Notes under the pieces: model-generated
What the model was told of the DNA's origin: nothing
What the model saw: only the letters and a program-made list of their open reading frames with translations
Database searches by the model: none
Assembly (NCBI GenBank): GCA_033807695.1
Contig: CM066304.1
Coordinates: 3,658,001-3,722,000, forward strand
Length of the DNA: 64,000 nucleotides
Direction of reading: 5' to 3'
From: Daedaleopsis sinensis
Taxonomy: Eukaryota; Basidiomycota; Agaricomycetes; Polyporales; Polyporaceae
In this document: positions 38,201-49,831 of the stretch, one piece after another
Layout: each line of letters starts with the position of its first letter
Position numbering within the stretch: position 1 is the first letter of the stretch
Program-made: the position numbers and the translations under genes

Positions 38201-39388
38201 CCGTGCGCAGGCCCCACGGTCAGGAGACCAGACCGTGAGGAAGTGATACCACGCACTTCTCACGCATGCTCCGGGGGTGGAGGGCGCGGGACCAACCAGG
38301 ATGCAACACGGAGACGAGGAGGACGGGAAGGGGGACCCTGCCCGTGCGCCGCAGGTTCCGAGCACGCAGGAGCCTAAAAGATTCTCAGATGTCCTCACGT
38401 AATGACATGGGCGCTCGGTTAACGTCTGACAGAGTTCTCGACGCGATCCCGTCGTAAATTTGGGCGGAAGAGGCTCGAGGCTCGGGTCCTGTGCCTATAA
38501 CACTGTGTGCAGGATTCCTCGCCGTTTTGACTGAGGTAGGCTGGGCGGAGAGATGTATCTCAGACAGAACATGTATTGTGGCTGCTGATGAGCTGCTCTG
38601 CACTCTGTATCGCGCTCAAGGCTCTAGAATAGAGGCATATCAATAAGGAATCTTGAGCTTCTGAGTTAGAATGCGAAAATACGAGACTTACGTGCAGGAT
38701 AGGCCAGATACACATGATGACAGCCTAAACAGGTGCCAGCAAGTGCATTAAGATAGGTATTTATAGTGGTATTCCTGTTGACAAGGGGACTGCGTCAGTT
38801 TCAGCGCGGAGATGGGGGGAAGAAAAAGGAGATAGACGCTCGGCGGTGAGTAGGGTAGTCCATATTTGGATAGTTGTTCTCGCCTTGACTAAGACGCTCA
38901 TCATACCCACGCCGTTCCGCACATCCTCGACGCCTCCTGCGACTGGCACAACCACTCCAGGGCAATGACACTGGCCTGCACTAGTGAGTACTATATATTA
39001 CAACTCATGTTGAAGACAATTGGGCCCGGGACAGCCTTGGGCCCTTTGAAGTCGGAGAGTCAAGCTTCCGCCGCCTGTCGGTCGACGGTGGCCATAGCTC
39101 CCCGCCGGGCCCCCTGTGGGCATAGTATTGTCCCGCTGTCGCCCAAACTGACCCCCAACATAGCGAGGATTTCGCTCATTAACAACAATATCATATCAAT
39201 ATTCAAGTTCGCCGTGAACGGCGGGCTACTACCCAAGTGAGTATGTACTACGTCATCTCCCGCCCAGAATATGTTCCAGGAGCTGAGGCGAACAGGATCA
39301 ATGGGCAGTACGTTCTGGACCTCGGCCTTTCCGGGCACGGTCGGTTGAGTTATTCTCGAGTCTCGACTACTGTGCCTGTCCACGCTGG
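35282..39388. other. GC-rich gene-poor part of unit 4, left of the transposon
   Basis: Diverged copy of the unit 1 stretch, with many small indels (for example near 35750, 36580 and 37560-37820). A plus-strand frame at 38965-39240 (91 codons, ending ...NGGLLPK just before a GTGAGT) is continuous here but broken in units 1-3. I do not recognise its family. Confidence 0.55.
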
Positions 39389-39396
39389 TCATGCCA
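39389..39396. repeat. Left target-site duplication of the KDZ element
   Basis: TCATGCCA occurs here and again at 53042-53049, immediately outside the element. Units 1-3 have it once, at 4878-4885, 16653-16660 and 28427-28434. Eight bases agrees with the duplications described for KDZ/Zisupton-type transposons. The preceding CTGG also matches the element's right terminus, so a 12-bp duplication cannot be excluded. Confidence 0.85.
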
Positions 39397-39424
39397 CCAG
39401 ATCCTGGCAGAGGGATATATCCCC

Positions 39425-39839
39425 ACCTCTTACTAGACATAAACCTAGATCCATCTTATCTTGTAGTTACAAGTCAGCAAATACATCTGTAGACTCTACT
39501 TAGAGCTCCCTCCTCCATCTAATGTACCGCTGTCTGAACATATTTTAGAGTATGTCGCCCGCTTTCATTACACGTGTTGATGCCCGCCTCGTCCTAGACA
39601 GGACGTCAGCGCTTCAGCTTCCTCATCTGTAACTGCATTCGCACTCCGCTAGAGTTCAATGGACTCTGACGGATTGGGTATTAATATGTACTCTATTCAA
39701 GTTGCAGCGTGCGCCGCTATATACATGAATGGATCGGGTTTCGCACGGGGCGCGCATGCACGACACCCCGCGAGGGGGGACTACTAGTACATACCGCGAT
39801 CGTGGGACCCAGTCGAGAGGCGTTGCGCGGTCGGATAGT
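39425..39839. other. Left subterminal region of the KDZ element, no gene seen
   Basis: A sequence of lower GC content than the host unit. The motif ACATCTGTAGAC at 39483-39494 recurs at 52659-52670 near the other end in the same orientation. No coding signal was seen. Confidence 0.5.
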
Positions 39840-40870
39840 ACACCTATGCGTCGTATGGAGCTGGGGCGGGCGTCGCGCGAGCAGCGGGTGCGGAGCGTGC
39901 GCGGGTGCGGGCGGATGCTACCCCAATGCACCGTATCGGGCCAGGGCGGGGTGTCGCGCGGTCGGTTAGAACCCTAACGTGTCGTATCGAGCAGCGGGAG
40001 CGGGTCGAGCAGGAGCTGGGGCGGGCGTCGCGCGAGCAGCGGGAGCGGAGCGTGCGCGGGTGCGGGCTGATGCTACCCCAATGCGCCGTATCGAGCCAGG
40101 ACGGGGCGTCGTGCAGGCAGATAGTACCCCAACCGTCAACGTGTCGTATCGAGCAGCGGGAGCGGGGCATCGTGCGGTCGATTAGAACCCCAACGTGTCG
40201 TATCGAGCAGCGGGAGTGGGGCGGGCGCGGGGCGGGCGCGGGGCGGGCGCGGGGCGGGCGCGGGGCGGGCGCGGGGCAGGCGCGGGGCAGGCGCGGGCGG
40301 ATACTACCCCAATGCGCCGTATCGAGCCAGGGCGGGGTGTCGCGCGGTCGGTTAGAACCCTAACGTGTCGTATCGAGCAGCGGGAGTGGGGCGGGCGCGG
40401 GGCGGGCGCGGGGCGGGCGCGGGGCGGGCGCGGGGCGGGCGCGGGGCAGGTGCGGGCGGATACTACCCCAATGCGCCGTATCGAGCCAGGGCGGGGTGTC
40501 GCGCGGTCGGTTAGAACCCTAACGTGTCGTATCGAGCAGCAAGAGCGGGTCGAGCAGGAGCGGGGCGGGCGTGGGCGCGGGCGGATGCTACCCCAATGCG
40601 CCGTATAGAGCCAGCGCGGGGTGTCGCGCAGGCGGATAACACCCCAACGTGTCATATCGAGCAGCGGGAGCGAATCGAGCGGGAGCGGGGCATCGCGTGC
40701 GGATGCTACCTCAATACGGTGTATGGAGCTGGGGTGGGGATCGTCGTGCGTGCAGATAGTACCCCAGCGTGCAGGACCAGCGGAGCGTCGCGCGGTCGGA
40801 GTAGTCGCATCGAGCAGCGGGAGTGAGTCGCGGCGAAGCGGGAGTCGTGTGGTCGGAGTAGCCCTGCTGT
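39840..40870. repeat. GC-rich minisatellite near the left end of the KDZ element
   Basis: About six imperfect modules of roughly 100-180 bp each contain TACCCCAATGCGCCGTATCG, a GTCGCGCGGTCG block and CGTGTCGTATCGAGCAGCGG. Embedded decamer runs (GGGCGGGCGC type) occur at about 40217-40290 and 40388-40455. Frames through it are Arg/Gly/Ala-rich and not credible genes. It could hold transposase-binding sites or be a passenger satellite. Confidence 0.8.
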
Positions 40871-41543
40871 GCCACATCGAGCAGCGGAAGCGTGTGGAGC
40901 GAGTCGCTGCGCAGGTGAGTCTAAGTCCTGAGCCTGAGGTCAATGGCTAGTATGCAGACCATAGTAATACACAAACAGCACCTCAATCTTGCGAGGAAGT
41001 CTTGGGGGGCAGGTTCGGAAACTATTGTGGACTCACTCACCTTAGGTGGTCCTCCCAGTGGATCGAATGGGATCTCGCGTCTCTGCTGGCCTTCTAACTC
41101 TGTCGTTGCAGGTTCTAGAGCAATCTTGGATATCTTATATGTGGCAGGAAGAGGGGATTTTGAGCCTAGAGATGAAATCGCAAGACGACACGGCAGAGGG
41201 ATGATGGAGGGAGACACGCAAGTCTTAGGCGCTTAAAGTCGCGTACTTCGCTGCCGCTTCAGTCAATGAAGTCAATATTTCAATAACGAACTATGTTCAT
41301 TTTCATGTTACTGATTGCACCAGCAAAGGCATGCCATTCGACTGCTAGATGATACGTGTTCAGAGGTTTATAAAGGACTGTCGGACTCTGAGCGAGCAAA
41401 CCTTACACGAGGATCAGTTGTAGGTATTGAACGTGAGACTACAGGGTGGTAAGATGACGACAGACAGACAGAGCAGCGCAGTTCAAGGGGAGGCACAAGA
41501 AGACGTATGAGCAGAGTCCACTGAGGGAAACATGTCTACAGGA
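40871..41543. other. Spacer between minisatellite and transposase gene
   Basis: About 670 bp without a recognisable gene. It includes the region just downstream of the transposase stop and probably its 3' untranslated sequence. Confidence 0.5.
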
Positions 41544-44500
41544 TCAATGGTCGTCGACGTCAGGCACAGGGAGTAGCTCAGGAAGACCCTCCCCCTCCCC
41601 CTCCCCCTCCTCCTCCTCCTCCTCGCCCAAGCAAATCCAGCGGCGGACATGCTCCCATGTCTTACCGCAGAATGCACGCAGCGATGAACGGAGAGCGGCT
41701 TGACGACGAGCATAAGCATTGGCGCCCTCGCGGTAGTCCGGACGGTCGGTGAACTTCTTGTCAAGCTGTCCGAGCCACCAGCTCCTCGCCCAGCCATGAT
41801 AAGCAATGGTGCGTCGCATCTCCTCCTGTAGGAGCTCAACCTCTTCTGTCCAACGAGCAGCTCGTGCACGCGCACGGCACCACTCCACTCGGAGTGCTAC
41901 ACAACATGTCAGTGCAACTCTATAGCCATCGACGAAAAGGAGGCTTACACTCCTGGAGGCTGTCGGAAATTTGTGCCGAGGAGTCAACGGCTGCCGGAGA
42001 TGCGCCGGCGTTCCAGATCCACGACATCGTCCGTCGTCCTTCAGACTGGCCCTCTTCGCCTTCTGTGACATGACGGATGTCTGCGGATAGAAGCGGGCGA
42101 AGTTGAGCCTGCCAACCGTGCTTGCTGAGCCGAGGGGAGATGGCGGCCAGTGCGGTGTACGCGGTACGGTAGCGTTCAACATCGACGTCGATCTTGCTAT
42201 CGACCTGCTTGACGATAGTCTGCGCTCGAGTGTTCGCGCGCTGGCCGCGAACGAAACGGTCCTTAAACTTGTAAAGGTGAGACCTGACTTCAAGGTGACC
42301 GCGGAGATCCGCGAGCGCGTCGAAGGCCTGAGCATAGCGCAAACGCCACTCTTGGTCCAGCAGTTCCATGGTGCAGAGAGCGGAGGCGATGGGAGAGGAA
42401 GGGAGCAGCAAAGGAACATTGTGCGGTAGCGCAACTCGTTCGTCGAGGGAGAGGAGACGGGCACGCTGGGCGACGACACCCGGGATGTAGAGCTGCTGCA
42501 CCTCGAACCACGCGTCGATGCGGCGACGGAGTGCATTTTGTCGCTCGAGCATCTTGGCTTGCTGAAGGTCAGTAGCATGACTCGAGAGAGATGCAATGTC
42601 AGTCTTGAGACGCCGCCTATGATCGACACACATTAAGATTTCGGTGCAGGCCCGGAGGGGAGGTACTCACTGGCTGTCCTCGAGATCGATCCCGGCGATG
42701 ATCATGGCGCTTGCAGAGAATTTCTCGTGCACGACCAATGCGGACCCGTCCGCGAGAGCCTTGGCATCCTCCTCGGCAAATTGACGTTTGATGACGGCTT
42801 GCGTGATAGCTGTGGGGGACGTAGACTATCAGCAAACATGTAAATATGTAGGTTAGTAGGCGATATCAAACGCACCCGGGCGGTTCACATAGAATGGGTT
42901 GGGTTTTGAACGATCAGCCTCCCAAGTCTTCACCATCGTCTCCCAAACGCGGGTATTCTCCTCGGGCAGTGCGGCATGGAACTGGCTGAAAGCCTGGATC
43001 TGCGCGTTGCGCTCCGGAACGGCCTTCTTGATACGAGCTAGTAATGTCGCAGCTGCAACAAAGGGGATGAGAACGTACACTCCATGTGAGAAAATACACA
43101 CTCACGAAGATAGGTCACCTTGAGCCAATTGTGGTAACCAAAAATGTCGTCCAGAATGTCTCGACGAGCCCCCGGTCCCATCTCTTTCGTGCTCGCGGCC
43201 GCGGCGTTCGTCCGGGACCACAAACGTTCAATCGCTTCTCCATCGTCCCGAGCACAGAATTGTATGTACCGGAGGTTATAGTTGGCTCGGCACCACTCAC
43301 GGTGAACGTCGATGTGAAACTTAGGAACCGTCCAGGTGATGGTGAAGGGCGAGACGTCGAATCCATACTTCGCGAAGCGGGCGTCAAACTTGCGATCGAG
43401 GTGACAAGCGATATCGTAAGAGGCAAGAACGTCGGACGGGGCGTTTTGCTGAAGCGACGACCAAATGATGTAGTCCATGTTCACGAACCTATATAGAGAT
43501 GCATTAGTCGAAGTCTCGCAAGCAGCTGGCCAGCACTTACCGCTCCCCCTTCTGCAAGTCACCAGTAGAGCAAGGCCGTTTCATTTCATGCCGGGCGCAG
43601 TCAACGCTCGCGACCCCGGTGGCAGCGAGACCCGGAGCGCCCTTGAGCATAGCGAGTTTGACAGCATCATGATTGTTACAGTGGTCGGATTGCTCAGCCG
43701 GGAGGGTGTCGTACATGGCGAGGTGCTGCTTATAGGCCTTCTCCTCGACGACGTAAGCATAACCATGGTTGAGACTAGGATCGACGGTGTCGTTCGAAAC
43801 CTTCTTCCGCTTGAGGCGGAAGTTGGCATCAATAGCGACATACAATCGGCGCAGCCAGCTATAAACAGGGTCAGCATAAGTAGGTCAAGACATAAAGCGT
43901 GCACCTCACCTCGTGGGCGGCGGCGCATTGACATTGCCGTCATCATCGTTGTCCGACTCTGAAGGGTTGATGCTGGAAGGGGGAGTCTTCGGGAGGTTCT
44001 TGCCAGGCTGAGGGCAAGCGGGACAGTCGACTGCGCACTCGCCCAGCCCAGTCGCGGAGATACCCCCGGGATCGTTACCGCGTCCGCCCCGCTTCATCAT
44101 TTTAAGATGGCGCCATTGCCGCATCATCATCATGAAAGCTGGATAACGATCCTGGATAAAGGCGGATTAGTGGGCGTTATTATCCAGCGATAGCGAAGTT
44201 CGCATACCTTCGGTGGTTGGATGCCGGTGTTGTCGGTACGACGAGCGAGAGAGATGTAGAAATCGTATGCGGAGACCTTAGACTGAGTAGAGAGGATGTG
44301 AAACGATTCAAGAAGGCGAAACGTAGCTGCTGTCTTTGGGTTGACAGACGTAGCGGGGTACCAGCGGGCACGAAGGAGTTGGAGGTGGTGAGGAAGAGCG
44401 CGTTCACATCCGCAAAAGCTGACGGAAACATTGTGGATGCCGAAGATGTCTAGAACAACGAACTCGTCCCCCCACGCGGTTTTCGCATTAATGCACTTGT

Positions 44501-45293
44501 CGTTGGGCTCGTGGCCGAGCTGGACGCGGAGACCGAGAGACTTGAGGGAAACGCGCACAAAGTGGTCTTGACTCCACTCCTGTACAGATGGTAAGTATGA
44601 TTCTAGATGTGTAATAGACTTGAATGTACCTCAATGCGATGAAGAGGGCTATCAGCGTGAGAGGAAACTACACAGTTCTGGCAGTAAAGTCGACAGTCGG
44701 CACAGTCTTCACAGCGATAGACAGTGATACTGGCGGCCGCGCCGCACGGACAATGCGAGTGCGCGAAGTCACCTCGTCCTTCCAGCCGCAGAAGCTCGTC
44801 GAGGTACGCGTCCGCTTCTGGGATCCATTGAAGGAGCGGACGGTCCTAGACACGACGCAAAGTCAGCAATCATGCAAGTTAACATGGAATCTGCGTAATC
44901 ACCCACCCCAGCGGTACGCTTGCGAGGAGCGCTGCCTTCGTCGAGTTGCTGAAGCTGGTGGTAGATGGAGTCGAGATCGCCGGGATGCGCCATCGGGTCG
45001 TACGACTGGGGTGCAGATTCGTCTAAGACGAGAGAAGGCAGTGAAGGCGGCAGAGATGAGGATCGAGCGCGTTTTTGGGGGGAAGCGGGAAGGTCGTGAT
45101 ATGAGGTCCGGACGCGAGTTTTGGTGGAGGCGTACTCCCAGTCGGCGTGGGTATGCCTGAGGGTGGGCGACGAACGGCCACTGTGGTCATCGCCGTCGTC
45201 GTCGGAGTCCAGGGTGTAGTAGGCGAAATTGTTCTTGCGTTTAGATCGCTTCATGAAGAGCTTACCGATGGCGCGGAGCCACCGAGGAGCCAT
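41544..45293 (-). CDS. KDZ transposase with CxC2-like cysteine cluster (1084 aa)
   Basis: DDE-type transposase predicted to cut and move this element in the nucleus. Ten exons by eye, all in frame: 44907-45293, 44630-44845, 44208-44579, 43910-44151, 43541-43858, 43106-43488, 42876-43052, 42671-42809, 41949-42616, 41544-41896. Residues about 155-202 carry a CPCG...YRCEDC...CQNC...HRIEEW cluster, matching the zinc-binding CxC2 region found before KDZ domains. Catalytic-core landmarks are AIDANFRLK (Asp about 416), SYDIACHLD (Asp about 537) and DDGEAIERLW (Glu about 596-599). The C-terminus is a coiled, charged segment ending in an acidic Glu run. No stop or frameshift was found, so the enzyme may be active. 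A Ser-rich basic stretch near residue 80 could be a nuclear signal. Confidence 0.92.
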
Positions 45294-46635
45294 GATGGGA
45301 GAATATGAGGTGCGGGGAGGGCGGGGAAGGAGGAGCCAGAGTACATAGCAGCAGCGACCTGGGCTACAATTCTACTCGTCAACAGTGACGTGCTTGCCTG
45401 GGCCCTGCTTGACGTGCCCGCCTGGCCCTGCATCATCGACGTTGGAATGGAAAACATCATGATACAAGAAGGGTAAATTACAAGGGTCGGGAGGCGGATC
45501 GTCGAAATGCTGGGAGGTGTGCTGTCCTGAACCAACGAATTAATGCCGCGACTTTAGCCATAAACAGACCAGGCTTTACATGCAGCGGCGCGAGCGTTCA
45601 CTCGAATGCAAGGATAGTATACAGAAAGACATCCCGGGGACGTGCATTACTTGCTCGAGCTTGCAGATTCCAAAAGAGGCGACTTCATCAGGCTTTCTGT
45701 TAAATCCATGATGGGGCCCTGCGGGATGACACGGACGGTTTCTCTGCGCTCCAGGTCAGAACTCGACTAAACAGGGTACCACAGTGCTTGGAGAGGCGCA
45801 TTGCCAGGCGTTGGGGGGTCAGCAATAAGGAAATCGACTCACCAGGAGGTGGTGTATCCATGCCAGTTCAACACAGCGAGGCAAAGAAGTGTGCCAGAAA
45901 CACTCTGGATGTATCAAGCGTCAGTCCACGTCAGACCGAACCCAACGACGAGCTCACCCTAGATCAATAGGTATTCCCTCTTTGCCACACCGTCGATTCG
46001 AAGCTTCACGGTTCTTGCGAGGAGCCGATGATGTTGAAGATGGCCGGGGCCAGGCGAAATGGTCAACGTGACACGTCACTAGCTCGTTCTGGGGCTGCGG
46101 GTAATGTCAGATGCATGCACCGTGGTTCAAATCGCCAGACTGCCGCTTACCGTGCAGGGTTCAAGCAGCTCACAGATGGTCGCGAGTGAGGTTGTGTGAC
46201 AAGAAGTAGTAGTCGGGAGGAGGAGGAGGAGGAGCCTCGAGGAGGAGGAGAAGGTGGCGGAGACGAAGGCGGAGGAAGGTTCAAGGGAAAACTGTACATA
46301 ACAGGTGGCAGCAAGAATCACGGGGAGAGGCGCCGGCTAAACTTGAGAATCAGCCAATGGGAGTGCGTTTATCGGTGCGCCTGAATGTCTTCATCAAACA
46401 TAACAATTCACTATAGCACCATATCATCATGAATACTTGCAAAAACACACATGTTTGCATCATAGCATCAGTCTCTACTGTATTTGGTTGAAATAAATCT
46501 CATAATACTCGGTGTCGTATACGCATAGCAGCGAGAGCATAGACTGCGCAGTGTGAAACTAGAGTTTCGGATGGCATCCTCTGGTGTTTTGCGACACTCC
46601 CCTCACAAAAATCGCACAACTATGAGATAATATAT
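45294..46635. other. Intergenic region inside the KDZ element
   Basis: About 1.3 kb upstream of the transposase and downstream of the small basic-protein gene. It contains a purine-rich GAGGAG tract at about 46213-46262. No frame resembles a gene; it presumably includes the transposase promoter. Confidence 0.5.
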
Positions 46636-47458
46636 TCAGTTCTCTTCTTTTAACAAGAGCCTCAGGGAGTGTAACATCTCCTGCCATGGCAAACGTTGTT
46701 CGCGGTAAGCCTGCCTATACATGTTGACACCCTCACGGACTCGAAGTTCCCATTCATCCAGCAGCAGCACAACTATCTTCGCACCCCAATCCAAGGCCAC
46801 TTCCCGGCACATCTCCTCCCACTGGCAGTCTCCTCCCTGTGACCGTTTCAACTCCGACCAACTGTCGACTCTTGCAGACAATTGTGTTCGCAATTCAGCG
46901 TGGAGGACATCGATCGGCTCCTGAGACTGCCATCGCTTCGCACGAGCTTCACCTGCGCCCATGATGCGCTCGCATTGAAGCGACCCGAAGATAGCAGCGT
47001 CTGAACGCCATAGCAGTGCTCCAAGGGGCTCTGATGTTTCATCGTCCGACTCCTCAGCCTGGGAGTTCGCGAATTTCTCCATCTCTTCGCGTGATGGTAG
47101 GTCGAATTGATACGGCGGCGTCCACAATCCAAGTGTAGGAACCGAGTCGTAGGCTGCGAATGCTGCACGGTAGAGCTTCCGGCCGCGTGCATGTAGCTCG
47201 GCCGGCAGTTCAGGGTCGAGGAGTGCTCTGAGGATGGACTCGGCGGTAGCGTGCTTTTGAGCCTGATAATGTCTCCGGTTCGCGTCCGCTTTCGTCGCCT
47301 TGCCCCTAAGAGTACAACGCATCACCATCAGCAATAGTATAAGAGAATTGTGAAGTATATCTCTGAACTCACCTGTCAGAGGCTCGGTATTTCCGCGCTT
47401 GTGCGTTGCGAGCAAGAGCTCTCTCCTCGGCAGTTAAATACTTTGAGCGCCGGCCCAT
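46636..47458 (-). CDS. Small basic protein of unknown function (251 aa), KDZ cargo
   Basis: Two exons (47373-47458 and 46636-47305) join over a 67-nt intron with donor GTGAGT and acceptor TTAG. The start at 47458 is chosen because it is the first ATG in frame and gives an N-terminus like other mushroom proteins of this kind. Residues about 15-45 are strongly basic (RNAQARKYR ... NRRHYQAQKH), vaguely like a bZIP-type DNA-contact region, but no leucine heptads follow. The rest is a helical, charged domain with several Trp residues. I recall similar basic-headed proteins as common hypothetical genes in Agaricomycetes, but cannot name a family. It is probably nuclear and may bind DNA. Confidence 0.75.
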
Positions 47459-47910
47459 GGTGGTGGAGGAGAACGAAGAGGGTGAGCAGTATTGATGCTT
47501 CTCTAATCGACATCATATATATTGAACGAGCAGCAGGAACAACGACAGAGCGTTATATAGAAATGCGCTACTCAAGACAACACGGAGGACAACGCCAAGG
47601 ATGTATCGGGACAGCGCGGAGGGTGCAGCCTGAGAATAGGTGAGTTTTTGACATATGCGACGAGCTTTTGCGCACGCCGGTCTGAGAGAAGGGATGGGAA
47701 TGTGAATAGCTAGGAAAAGCAATTGACTGGGCAGGAACGAGGAGAAGGTCTGGCTATGTACATTTTACTTCGTATACATGAGGCAGATCGAGCACAAGCA
47801 ATGAGAGCGATATTAAGTCCAGATCAAAACAATATCAGCACGCTACAGGCCACAAGTTGTACTGCGCGACAGCATCTGGACAAGGGGAGAGCGATTCTGA
47901 AGCCATTCAT

Positions 47911-49518
47911 CTAACGTGGAGGCGGATATACCTCCTTGACGATGTCCTCAGCCTCAGCTTTGAAGAACGCATGCAGAGCGAGGTCTCGGGTAGCGTACTT
48001 GCGCCCTGAGCCGTTTGGAACATTGCCGACGGAGTACCGCATCTGCGCACTATTAAAAAGTCAGTAATAAGTCTGGTCGCAATCGCCTGTATTGACTCAC
48101 CTATTGTCGAAAATTCCTACGATACGACCGCGGGTTACGACATACCAACCTTCCGCATCGTAGGAGGGAGGAGCAAAGTAAGGCACGTAAGGACGCGGCG
48201 GGTTGACGACGCCGACAGCGGCGGCAACGGCGGGGACGACGTTCGCAGCGGGGGTGACATTCGCGGCGGGGACGAGATTCGCGGCGGGGGCGACGTTTGC
48301 GGCGGGGGCGACGTTCACAGCGGGGACGAGATTCGCGGCGGGGGCGACGTTCACAGCGGGGACGAGATTCGCGGCGGGGGCGACGTTTGCGGCGGGGATG
48401 AGATTCGCGGCGGGGGCGACGTTCGCCGCGGGGATGAGATTCGCGGCGGGGGCGAGATTCGCGGCGGGGGCGACGTTCGCGGCGGGGGCGACATTCACAG
48501 CGGGGGCGACATTCGCAACGGGGACGAGATTAGCGGCGGGGGCGACGTTCGCAGCGTGGACAACATTCGCGGCAGGGACTCGGATGTTCGCGGCGGGGAC
48601 GATGTTCGCAGCGAGGATGGGGGTAGTAGGGCCGACAGCCTCGGTAGGGTGGGGATGAACATCGACTGGAGTCGCAGCGACCATCACGGTCGGGTCGTCT
48701 TCGCCTGGGAGATGCGCATGGACTTGCTCAGGTGTGGTATACAGCGAATCATGGCCGGAGCTCGCGGTGAGCGAGTTCAGCGAGGTGTCGGCTGAGTCGA
48801 CACCACCGATGTCCTCGGAGACTCCAACCGCGAATGGACCAGCGCGTCGAACGGCGAGGCGGTAGGGTGAAAAGGGGTCGGTGAAGTCGTTCCCGGACGA
48901 GAGAGGTACAGAGCGAGAGGCGGGGTTGGAGGAGTCGAGAAGAAGCTGTGGCGGCGGCCTCCCGCCACAATTACGGCAGCAAAATTCGTGCTGGTGGTGG
49001 TTCGCGCTTGCGATGTCAGAGCGGTCGGCGTGACGAGGGGAAACAGCGGGGTCGGGAGCAACCTCAGAAGTATTGGCGATGGTGGGAGCGGAGGAAGAGG
49101 ATGGGAAGGGAAGGGCAAGGGGGAGATGGTCGGAGAGGAAGGTGCTGTGCGGGGAGACGTTGTCCCACAAATCCGAGTCGCCTGGATCATCGGCGTGGGA
49201 AGTCACGTGCATGTGTCCCTGTCCTGAACCAAGTCGACGTGTGAGCTCGCACTGGCAGCCACCACTACCAACACTACTCGCACTCACCGTAAAGCAGCCA
49301 CCTGAAGCACTGTTCGCAAGGTCTATCGATGGGATGCTCAGGATTAGCCGCTGTCGAGAACTGTAAGTGTCGCGATAATCAACTGTAGTCTGAACCAACT
49401 AACTGTTATATGCTTCGCAGAAGGCAAGCCACACAGCAAGTATGTCGGGGATATTGAAGCGCGGGGACTGTGAGGATGACTCACAATCCTCGCGCCTGGG
49501 GTCTGCGTCGCCGGACAT
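47911..49518 (-). CDS. Ala/Pro-repeat protein with RNase H1-N/viroplasmin-like tail (479 aa)
   Basis: Four exons by eye, in frame throughout: 49404-49518, 49288-49350, 48101-49223, 47911-48049. Exon 2 encodes a short Cys motif (PCEQCFRWLLYG), exon 3 a Ser/Pro-rich region and then about 20 imperfect repeats of the type NVAPAANLVPAA. The last about 60 residues (GWYVVTRGRIVGIFDN ... KYATRDLALHAFFKA) fit the small hybrid-binding domain found at the start of RNase H1 and in caulimovirus viroplasmin, where it contacts RNA/DNA hybrids. No catalytic RNase H domain is present. Role in the element is unknown; binding nucleic acid is an inference from the tail. Confidence 0.72.
48203..48650. repeat. Coding minisatellite (24-bp type)
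   Basis: In-frame GC-rich repeats, read on the plus strand as GCGGCGGGGRCGA-type blocks, encode the NVAPAANL repeats of the 47911-49518 gene. Perfectly kept reading frame among variants suggests expansion by unequal exchange under coding constraint, or simply recent expansion in multiples of three. Confidence 0.85.
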
Positions 49519-49831
49519 TGTACTGAGAGGGCGAGGGGGAGGAAGTAGAGAGGGAGGATGGGGACTCGACAGCGATCCGCGTCCAATTTATACGAGAATT
49601 AGAAGCCATTCAGCCTGCCATTTGCCGCCACAACTGTTCTCGTTGGCCAAAGCCTCGGGTATGTGGCGTATCGGTTCTTTCGCATGTCCATTCCCAAAAC
49701 TGACGTCTATTTAAGGCTACTCAGCACGCGCGCTTCAGCTTTTCGCACTTGCGCTCAACAACTCATTTCCCCCTCGCAAAGTTTGCACCCTCTCCCTATA
49801 CCGTACGAACGCGTCTGACACGCGTTTATAG
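49519..49831. promoter_or_regulatory. Divergent promoter between two KDZ cargo genes
   Basis: The 313 bp between the starts of the viroplasmin-tailed gene (minus) and the WFRNH gene (plus). It probably serves both. No clear TATA box or operator was identified. Confidence 0.45.

Noticed and set aside
39900..39990. Possible telomeric repeat because of the phrase TTAGAACCCTAA
   Set aside because: Only a single imperfect match per module; no tandem TTAGGG run.
39905..40943. Long Arg/Gly/Ala frames across the GC-rich minisatellite on both strands
   Set aside because: They follow the repeat and have no non-repetitive core; treated as repeat translation only.
48203..48658. Plus-strand Thr/Phe/Ala repeat frame
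   Set aside because: Antisense shadow of the NVAPAANL repeats; the minus-strand frame joins in frame to the viroplasmin-like exon.
49344..49398. Start of the viroplasmin-tailed gene at a TTG codon near 49398
   Set aside because: Nuclear fungal genes start at ATG. A spliced model from ATG 49518 with two short introns gives a consistent frame and a sensible Cys motif.
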